From positions 17,846-39,088 of the forward strand of contig DPGI01000003.1 of the NCBI GenBank assembly GCA_003522085.1: DNA of 21,243 nucleotides, given 5' to 3'. Below, piece after piece: positions 15,869-21,243 of the stretch. Numbering within the stretch: position 1 is the first letter of the stretch; each line of letters begins with the position of its first letter. The DNA is from Clostridiales bacterium. Its GTDB lineage: Bacteria; Bacillota; Clostridia; Christensenellales; UBA1242. Made by a program: the position numbers and the translations under genes. The notes beneath the pieces were generated by a model. That model saw only the letters and a list, made by a program, of their open reading frames with translations. It was not told where the DNA came from and ran no database searches.

Positions 15869-16222
15869 TTATAATTTATATTCTGGTGGTCTAATAATAA
15901 CACTTTCAAAATATTGTTCTTGAAATTCAGTTAATGCTCGCACAGCATCATCTGAATAATTTTTATCTGGTGCCATAACAACCAATTTATCATCGTCGTC
16001 GTTTGTTCGATGAATAATCGCTTTAACCACCCCTTCAAAACTTTCCAATGGTTTGTGTTGACCAAGCACATAGGCGTCAAGTTCTTCGCCGTCGCCCGAA
16101 ATTGTGCCAGGTATATAACCGTAATTGACCGGATAAATAAATCCGTGTTGTGGATGTCTGCAACCGAGCGGTCTGTCCATTACAACTTTGACTGTTTTAC
16201 CTAAATAATCGGTTGTTTTCAT
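15869..16222 (-). CDS. Small inorganic pyrophosphatase-like protein
   Basis: The protein has 117 residues, about two thirds of a normal family I pyrophosphatase. The core YPVNYGYIPGTISGDGEELD matches the signature around the active site: the tyrosines and the first and third metal-binding aspartates are kept, and the middle aspartate is Glu here. A later DDDKLVVM segment matches the conserved Asp-x-Lys region. The N-terminal lysine and glutamate loop of long enzymes is shortened, and the C-terminal Tyr-Lys pair is not obvious. I recall similar short proteins annotated as inorganic pyrophosphatases in Firmicutes; activity on pyrophosphate is unproven from sequence. An AGGAG site precedes the ATG. 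Its place between dnaK (16 nt) and dnaJ (18 nt) puts it under heat-shock control. Confidence 0.75.
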   Translation of the reverse strand: MKTTDYLGKTVKVVMDRPLGCRHPQHGFIYPVNYGYIPGTISGDGEELDAYVLGQHKPLESFEGVVKAIIHRTNDDDDKLVVMAPDKNYSDDAVRALTEFQEQYFESVIIRPPEYKL

Positions 16223-16238
16223 TCTCTTCTCCTAAGTT

Positions 16239-18071
16239 TTATTTATTGTCGTCGATGATTACTTCTGGGTCGCCATCGTCGTTTTTATTGTTGTTGCCTG
16301 CATTGTCTGCGCCAGCATTTTGTGCGTTGGCACTTGCATTTTGATACATTTTTGTAAAGATGTCGTTTGAAACTTTTGTAAGACTTTCAAGCGCAGCTTT
16401 AATGTCTTCGAGATTGTCCCCTTCAAATACTTTCTTGTCTTTTTCGATTTCGGCTTCAAGAGTCTTCTTGTCTTCTTCAGAGATTTTGTCGCCGTTTTCT
16501 TTAAGCATCTTTTCTAAGCTGTAAACCATGTTGTCGGCTTGGTTTTTAGTTTCAACAAGTTCTTTTCTCTTCTTGTCTTCTTCAGCGTGTGCTTCTGCTT
16601 CTTTAATAGCCTTTTCAATGTCTTCATCTTTAAGGTTTGAAGAAGCGGTGATTGTGATGTTTTGTTCTTTGTTTGTTCCAAGGTCTTTTGCAGATACTTT
16701 TACAATGCCGTTTGCGTCGATATCAAAAGTAACTTCGATTTGTGGCACTCCTCTTGGTGCAGGTGGAATATCTGTAAGTTGGAATCTTCCAAGAGTTTTG
16801 TTTTGAGCAGCAAATTCTCTTTCACCTTGCAAAACGTGAATGTCAACGCCAGGTTGATTGTCGGCTGCAGTTGAGAAGATTTGTGATTTTCTTGTAGGGA
16901 TTGTTGTGTTTCTTTCGATAAGTTTTGTAAATACTCCGCCCAAGGTTTCAATTCCGAGTGAAAGTGGAGTTACATCCAAAAGAAGAACGTCTTTAACTTC
17001 GCCACCAAGAACACCGGCTTGAATAGCAGCACCAACGGCTACACATTCATCAGGGTTTACGCCTTTGTATGGTTCTTTTCCTGTATAAGCTTTAACAGCG
17101 TCAAAAACTGCAGGGATTCTTGTTGAACCACCGACTAAGATAACTTTGTCGATGTCAGATGTTGTAAGTTTTGCATCTGCAAGAGCACGTTTTGAGCATT
17201 CGATTGTTTCTTTTACAAGATCTTCAGTCAAAGCATCAAATTTTGCACGAGTAAGTTCGTATTCCATATGTTTTGGGCCATTTGCATCGGCTGAAATAAA
17301 TGGAAGTGAAATTGTTGTTTTAGGAGTAGCTGAAAGGTCGATTTTAGCCTTTTCTGCTGCTTCTTTAAGTCTTTGCATAGCAAGTTTATCTTTAGAAAGG
17401 TCTGTGCCGTTTTCTTTCTTGAATTGTTCAACTAAAAGGTCGATAATTCTGTTATCAAAATCATCACCGCCTAAGCGAGTATTTCCGTTTGTTGAAAGAA
17501 CTTCAAAAACGCCATCACCTATTTCAAGAATTGAAACATCAAATGTTCCGCCACCAAGGTCATAAACCAAAATCTTTTGATTTTTGTTTTCACCTTTGTC
17601 AAGACCATAAGCAAGAGCGGCTGCGGTAGGTTCGTTGATAATTCTAAGCACTTCAAGACCAGCAATTTTACCAGCGTCTTTTGTTGCTTGACGTTGAGCA
17701 TCGTTGAAGTATGCAGGAACAGTGATTACGGCTTGTGTAACAGGTGATCCGATATAACTTTCTGCGTCGGCTTTAAGTTTTGAAAGGATCATTGCAGAAA
17801 TTTCTTGTGGAGAATATTCTTTTCCTCCAAGTTTAGCTTTATAGTTTGTTCCCATCTCTCTTTTGATTGACATAACTGTGTTGTCGCTGTTTACAACTGC
17901 TTGACGCTTTGCAACTTTGCCGACAAGACGTTCGCCTTCTTTAGTAACAGCAACAACTGATGGAGTTGTTCTGTCCCCTTCTGCGTTTGCGATAACAGTA
18001 GGTTTTCCGCCTTCCATAACTGCTACGCAAGAGTTTGTAGTTCCAAGGTCAATACCAATAATTTTTCCCAT
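16239..18071 (-). CDS. dnaK: Chaperone DnaK (Hsp70)
   Basis: DnaK is the ATP-dependent Hsp70 that binds exposed hydrophobic segments of unfolded proteins, working with DnaJ and GrpE. The ATG at 18071 gives 610 residues, starting MGKIIGIDLGTTNSCVAVMEG. The ATPase domain shows the phosphate motifs (IDLGTTNS, LVYDLGGGTFDVS) and VILVGGSTRIPAV, then the linker DVLLLDVTPLSLGIET and the substrate-binding domain. The tail is Asn/Ala-rich and ends EVIIDDNK, resembling the acidic EEVD-like ends of bacterial DnaK. The frame runs on upstream to 18098, but an AGGAGG site about 9 nt before 18071 and the family N-terminus settle the start. grpE ends 4 nt before it. Confidence 0.98.
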   Translation of the reverse strand: MGKIIGIDLGTTNSCVAVMEGGKPTVIANAEGDRTTPSVVAVTKEGERLVGKVAKRQAVVNSDNTVMSIKREMGTNYKAKLGGKEYSPQEISAMILSKLKADAESYIGSPVTQAVITVPAYFNDAQRQATKDAGKIAGLEVLRIINEPTAAALAYGLDKGENKNQKILVYDLGGGTFDVSILEIGDGVFEVLSTNGNTRLGGDDFDNRIIDLLVEQFKKENGTDLSKDKLAMQRLKEAAEKAKIDLSATPKTTISLPFISADANGPKHMEYELTRAKFDALTEDLVKETIECSKRALADAKLTTSDIDKVILVGGSTRIPAVFDAVKAYTGKEPYKGVNPDECVAVGAAIQAGVLGGEVKDVLLLDVTPLSLGIETLGGVFTKLIERNTTIPTRKSQIFSTAADNQPGVDIHVLQGEREFAAQNKTLGRFQLTDIPPAPRGVPQIEVTFDIDANGIVKVSAKDLGTNKEQNITITASSNLKDEDIEKAIKEAEAHAEEDKKRKELVETKNQADNMVYSLEKMLKENGDKISEEDKKTLEAEIEKDKKVFEGDNLEDIKAALESLTKVSNDIFTKMYQNASANAQNAGADNAGNNNKNDDGDPEVIIDDNK

Positions 18072-18075
18072 AATT

Positions 18076-18699
18076 TTAATCCTCCTTTTTGTTGACAATG
18101 ACTTTTGAATATCTAATTACTTTGTCTTTATATTTATATCCTGCTTGGTATTCGTCCAAGATGATATCGTTGTCTTTATCTTCAACTTTTGTAACTGCGA
18201 TTACATTGTGAAGATGTGGGTTGTAAACTTTTCCAACGCTCTCGATTTTTTCAACCCCGATTTTTTCAAGAGCCTTTATTATGTTGTTTTCGATCATTTC
18301 AACGCCTTCCAAAACGGTTGGGTCAGAAATTGATTTTTTTGCAACTTTAAACGTGTCAAGGCATGGCAAGAAAACTTCAATAACGCTGATTGCGCCATCT
18401 TCGCGAGCCTTTTCAAGTTCGAAATAACTGCGCTTTCTAAAGTTTTCAAACTCTGCTTGAATGCGCTTTGCAAGTTCTAAGTATTCGCTTTCGCTTGTGC
18501 TTGAGCAGGTGCAATTTTCGCTGCCTTTGTTGTCGCCACCACATGTGCAGTCATCGCCACATGCGCATTCTTCTGTGCAGTGACATTCATTACCACAGTG
18601 GCAATCATCGCCACAATCGCAGTTATCACCGCAAGTGCAGTTGTCACCACATTGACATTTATCTTTAACTTCTTCGTCTAATTTTCTATCTTTTTTCAA
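18076..18699 (-). CDS. grpE: GrpE nucleotide exchange factor with N-terminal CXC-repeat extension
   Basis: GrpE releases ADP from DnaK. The protein has 207 residues. From about residue 72 it is ordinary GrpE: a helical segment (LAKRIQAEFENFRKRSYFELEKA) and the C-terminal beta domain (VYNPHLHNVIAV, EYQAGYKYKDKVIRYSKVIV). Residues 15-65 are unusual: seven hexads of the form CxC-[GT]-acidic/Asn plus a final CTC, giving 16 cysteines in 8 CXC pairs, with no histidine-rich or hydrophobic parts. This resembles a metallothionein or zinc/copper-binding module. The start is TTG at 18699 with a GGAGAG site; it overlaps the hrcA stop by 4 nt (TTGA), implying coupling. The extension is in frame and continuous with the GrpE body, so it is a true fusion in this sequence. 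Confidence 0.95.
   Translation of the reverse strand: MKKDRKLDEEVKDKCQCGDNCTCGDNCDCGDDCHCGNECHCTEECACGDDCTCGGDNKGSENCTCSSTSESEYLELAKRIQAEFENFRKRSYFELEKAREDGAISVIEVFLPCLDTFKVAKKSISDPTVLEGVEMIENNIIKALEKIGVEKIESVGKVYNPHLHNVIAVTKVEDKDNDIILDEYQAGYKYKDKVIRYSKVIVNKKED
18505..18657 (-). repeat. Degenerate 18-bp tandem repeat coding for CXC hexads in GrpE
   Basis: Successive 18-bp units encode hexads such as CQCGDN, CTCGDN, CDCGDD, CHCGNE, CHCTEE and CACGDD, corresponding to GrpE residues 15-65. The units share codons for the paired cysteines but differ at silent and replacement sites, so this is an aged or selected array rather than a fresh slippage product. Confidence 0.9.
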
Positions 18700-19691
18700 G
18701 GTAACTCTCCTTTTTTAACATTTTCAAGTTCGTCGGCAAGCAACTTAAGCGCTGCGCTAACCCCACCATAATCCATGCGCTGAGGTCCAAGCACTCCAAC
18801 CGAAAGTTGAACCGAGCCAACTTTAATTGGAACCTTGACAACTGAAAGTTCTTCGTCGTTTTCAGCGACTGAAATGATTATGTCGTCGCCTTCGTCGGCG
18901 CTCATAACCTCGATGAGTTCGTCTTCGTCGTCAAGCACGGTAAAAATCTTTTTTGCTTTTTCGATTTCTCCGCTTTCCAGCAGTTTAACCGCACCGCTTT
19001 TTTGAACGTCCAACATCTTGCGGTTGTTAAAACGTCTGAGACCAGAAACTAAACCATCAACAATATTTTGGAATTGTTCAATTTCGGCGGTGAGTTGTCC
19101 ATACTCAAATTCTTCAGTTAGTTCTTTTATAGTTCTGCCCACAAAATGACGCTTAAAGAATCTTGCGGCGTCGTCACACTCACGCTTGGTCGCCGAGATG
19201 CCAAGTCTTTCGTTGATGTATCCCGAGCCTGTTCCAATCAATACTAAAACCTCTTGGCTAAGCAAAGGAATAATCTGAAAGTCTTGAAGCACCAAATTTT
19301 CGACGCCCGACAGCATGACAACTGTTGGGTAATTGGTTGCTTCGCCAATAACTTTTGCAATAGAAGAAACAAGATCTGAAAGAGAAGAGGTTTTTTCTTC
19401 AATAATTCTTCTCACCTTTTCAAGCTCGGCGTTAGTCGCATGAAAAGACGAAAGCATTGTTTCAACATAATAGCGATAACCTTGAGCGGTAGGCACCCTT
19501 CCACCCGAAGTGTGAAGTTGCTTTAAATACCCCATCGCTTCAAGTGCGTTAAGTTCGTTTCGCAAAGTTGCGGTAGAGCAACCCAGTGCTGACAAATCTT
19601 TCAGCGCACCGCTTGTGATTGGTGAAGAAGAAGCGATGTATGAATCAATGGCCACCTGCAAAATATGTTTTTTTCTTTCGGATAGTTCCAT
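18696..19691 (-). CDS. hrcA: Heat-inducible transcription repressor HrcA
   Basis: HrcA binds CIRCE operators and represses class I heat-shock genes; its folding depends on GroEL. The ATG at 19691 gives 331 residues beginning MELSERKKHILQ, which fits the family start. The N-terminal winged helix-turn-helix includes STATLRNELNALEAMGYL and HTSGGRVPTAQGYRYYV. The long C-terminal part is the dimerisation and GAF-like domain and ends in VGVLGPQRMDYGGVSAALKLL. The frame is open upstream to 19721, but GGAGG lies 6 nt before 19691, and that start is preferred. A CIRCE element sits 17 bp upstream, so it should repress its own operon. The stop overlaps the grpE start by 4 nt. Confidence 0.96.
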   Translation of the reverse strand: MELSERKKHILQVAIDSYIASSSPITSGALKDLSALGCSTATLRNELNALEAMGYLKQLHTSGGRVPTAQGYRYYVETMLSSFHATNAELEKVRRIIEEKTSSLSDLVSSIAKVIGEATNYPTVVMLSGVENLVLQDFQIIPLLSQEVLVLIGTGSGYINERLGISATKRECDDAARFFKRHFVGRTIKELTEEFEYGQLTAEIEQFQNIVDGLVSGLRRFNNRKMLDVQKSGAVKLLESGEIEKAKKIFTVLDDEDELIEVMSADEGDDIIISVAENDEELSVVKVPIKVGSVQLSVGVLGPQRMDYGGVSAALKLLADELENVKKGELP

Positions 19692-19708
19692 CCATTCCTC
19701 CGTGACTT

Positions 19709-19735
19709 TTAGCACTCTCATGTTTCAAGTGCTAG
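19709..19735 (-). promoter_or_regulatory. CIRCE operator
   Basis: The plus strand reads TTAGCACTC, a 9-nt spacer and AAGTGCTAG. The CIRCE consensus is TTAGCACTC-N9-GAGTGCTAA, so one half is perfect and the other matches 7 of 9. It covers the predicted transcription start (about 19733) just downstream of the -10 box, the expected place for HrcA repression. The outer half also forms a perfect 12-bp palindrome AGTGCTAGCACT at 19728-19739. Confidence 0.95.
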
Positions 19736-19739
19736 CACT

Positions 19740-19768
19740 ATTATATGCAGATTAAAAAAATATGTCAA
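19740..19768 (-). promoter_or_regulatory. Perfect sigma-A promoter of the heat-shock operon
   Basis: On the minus strand TTGACA (19763-19768), a 17-nt spacer and TATAAT (19740-19745) match the consensus at all 12 positions. Such a strong promoter fits control by repression through CIRCE. The -35 lies in the hairpin arm of the upstream gene's terminator. Confidence 0.88.
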
Positions 19769-19788
19769 CAGAAAATGACATATTTTTT
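19755..19788 (-). terminator. AT-rich terminator of the upstream surface-protein gene
   Basis: A perfect 13-bp inverted repeat, AAAAAATATGTCA (19755-19767) and its complement (19776-19788), encloses an 8-nt loop. On the minus strand it ends in a T-run. It lies 45 nt after the stop of the GLUG protein gene. The stem is AT-rich, so termination may be incomplete. Confidence 0.65.
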
Positions 19789-19833
19789 ATATTTTTTTAA
19801 ATTTTTTTGTAACTTTTTGCCGCGCAAGTAAGC

Positions 19834-21243
19834 CTATGCTGTTGTGCAGCCGTATTGACTGCCCTTTAAGGTTGAAGCTATGCCTGTGGTTTTTCCATAT
19901 TGGCTTGTATGGTAAATTCCAAGTGGAACTGGTAATCCGTCATGTATTGTTGGGATCATACCAAACTTACCATCCATTCCACTGCTTGTTGCTGTGATTC
20001 GGTTAATCTGCGTGCCTTTGTTGTTTACTAGCGAATACGAATCATTGCACGTCACTGTTACTCCACTTGCTGCATTGTAGAATGGTTGAACTGTTGATGC
20101 TGCCGCTGTTACATTCACTTTCGCACCACAATATGTGATTGTCGTTGCCACGGTTGTATTTCCTACAATCACGCCAACCTTGCTTGTGCTTACTGGCGTT
20201 ATCGAGCAATCAACAAAACTTGATGTAATTGTTGTTGCATAGGTTACTCTCCCTGCAATTCCACCAACTTCGCTGTTCGCTGCTGTGGCTTTAAGTGTTC
20301 CTGTGTTCAAGCAATTTTCTATCTTTGTTGCTTGGCTTTGTGTATAACCTACAATTCCGCCGACATTTGTTGTTCCTTGGACTGTTCCGTCATTAACGCA
20401 AGATTGTATTGTTCCACCATATGAAGCAATTCCAGCGATTCCGCCGGTTTTATCTTGTCCTGTAACATTACCTTGATTTACACAACCGTTTACCGTGCCC
20501 CCTGCAAGGTTTCCAACAAGGCCTCCCGTCATAGTATCACCTTTAACACTCCCATAATTAGTACAATTAGTCATTGAATATCTTTTATAACCAACTAATC
20601 CACCAACTGTATCTCCGCCACTGACTGTCGCGTAGTTTTCACAATCAGATATGTCGCCTGCTGAATAACCTGCAATACCACCGACATAAGATGTACCAGT
20701 AATTGTACCTGATACTTTACAGTTTTGAATCGTTATACTTGCTATTGAAGTCGCTATCCCCCCAACTGCCGCCTTACCATTGATATTAACATCGTAATTA
20801 TTAACATTTTTGATTGTCGCACCTGAAGAATTTGCAAATATCGCAATGCCATTGTATGCAGCATATCCATTGACACCGCAATATGTCTTCATGTTGTGAA
20901 TATCAAATGTCGTGCCATCATATGTGCCTTTAAATGAATATGTATAGTTGCCTATCGGTTGCCAGTAGTGTGCTGAAAGGTTGATGTCAGCGGTTTGTTT
21001 GTATTTGTAACTTGCCCACTTGCCGTTGTCGATGTTGTAATTAACTAAATATGCTAGACGGGCAAGTTTTTGGGCTGAATCAATTTTGTAGTAACCATCT
21101 GCTTGATCCAATACTGGGTTGCCATTTGACATATCTTTTACCCAACTATCTACCCAGCGTGCATAGATTGTTGCGTTCGCTGCTCCCATCTTGGTGCTGC
21201 TGTTTACTTCGCTTCCACCACTTGCTGCGGTAAACCATCCGGC
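19834..21243 (-). CDS. GLUG-repeat surface protein with InlB-type repeat (N-terminal part outside window)
   Basis: The frame is open at the window edge and gives the last 469 residues; the ATG at 21189 is internal. The first visible residues, AGWFTAASGGSEV to IYARWVDSW, are the end of an InlB B-type (Listeria-Bacteroides) repeat. A DGYYKIDSAQKLARLAYLVN segment and an ADINLSAHYWQPIG segment follow, typical of the lead-in to GLUG domains. Then come at least seven GLUG-type repeats (YVGGIAGYSAG, TVGGLVGYKR, MTGGLVGNLAGG, KTGGIAGIAS, NVGGIVGYTQ, EVGGIAGRV), most carrying one cysteine after Asn, Asp, Gly or Ser. No membrane segment or LPXTG signal is at the C-terminus. The protein is probably secreted and surface-bound through a part outside the window; its ligand is unknown. 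Confidence 0.88.
   Translation of the reverse strand, partial: AGWFTAASGGSEVNSSTKMGAANATIYARWVDSWVKDMSNGNPVLDQADGYYKIDSAQKLARLAYLVNYNIDNGKWASYKYKQTADINLSAHYWQPIGNYTYSFKGTYDGTTFDIHNMKTYCGVNGYAAYNGIAIFANSSGATIKNVNNYDVNINGKAAVGGIATSIASITIQNCKVSGTITGTSYVGGIAGYSAGDISDCENYATVSGGDTVGGLVGYKRYSMTNCTNYGSVKGDTMTGGLVGNLAGGTVNGCVNQGNVTGQDKTGGIAGIASYGGTIQSCVNDGTVQGTTNVGGIVGYTQSQATKIENCLNTGTLKATAANSEVGGIAGRVTYATTITSSFVDCSITPVSTSKVGVIVGNTTVATTITYCGAKVNVTAAASTVQPFYNAASGVTVTCNDSYSLVNNKGTQINRITATSSGMDGKFGMIPTIHDGLPVPLGIYHTSQYGKTTGIASTLKGSQYGCTTA

Noticed and set aside
18468..18668. Cys/His-rich plus-strand frame opposite the GrpE CXC array
   Set aside because: Its Cys and His content is a by-product of the complementary strand of the 18-bp repeat; no start signal supports it.

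Overview
The window looks like a housekeeping stretch of a moderately AT-rich, low-GC Gram-positive chromosome. The best guess is an uncultured, gut-type Clostridia. This rests on the heat-shock order hrcA-grpE-dnaK-dnaJ-rsmE-mtaB-rpsU, a CIRCE operator, strong sigma-A type promoters (TTGACA-N17-TATAAT), a PcrA helicase with the Gram-positive C-terminal tail, and two GLUG/InlB-type surface proteins. The lineage is an inference; no 16S rRNA gene is present. All genes but one lie on the minus strand, so the descriptions below run from high to low coordinates within each operon.

Layout. (1) 1-4527: the str operon rpsL-rpsG-fusA-tuf, read leftwards from a strong promoter at 4499-4527 through a leader of about 190 nt; tuf is cut by the window edge. 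(2) 4543-4990: a small unrecognised plus-strand gene with a perfect consensus promoter placed so that the transcript should begin at the ATG, ended by a bidirectional terminator. (3) 4989-7604: a large membrane-anchored, extracellular repeat protein. (4) 7738-12328: an unrecognised 111-residue protein, then pcrA (UvrD-family helicase) and ligA (NAD-dependent DNA ligase), a repair and replication pair. (5) 12413-12721: rpsU with its own promoter and terminator. (6) 12730-14719: rsmE and mtaB, RNA modification genes. (7) 14701-19768: the class I heat-shock operon hrcA-grpE-dnaK-(small inorganic pyrophosphatase)-dnaJ, under CIRCE control. (8) 19834-21243: the C-terminal part of a GLUG-repeat surface protein with an InlB-type repeat at the window edge.

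Main points. GrpE carries an N-terminal extension of tandem CXC hexads (16 cysteines in 8 CXC pairs) that resembles a metallothionein and is not part of canonical GrpE; this is the strongest candidate for something new. Four genes (4578+, 7604-, 11899-, 14683-) have no Shine-Dalgarno but a -10-like hexamer 6-7 nt before the start codon, suggesting leaderless mRNAs beside ordinary SD-led genes. In two places a promoter -35 sits inside the terminator hairpin of the preceding gene (dnaJ/rsmE, and surface protein/hrcA). A small pyrophosphatase is inserted between dnaK and dnaJ, and prmA is absent from its usual place between dnaJ and rsmE. I saw no tRNA, rRNA, CRISPR array, insertion sequence or origin. 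No gene-free stretch exceeds 300 bases; the longest is the leader and divergent-promoter region 4304-4577.
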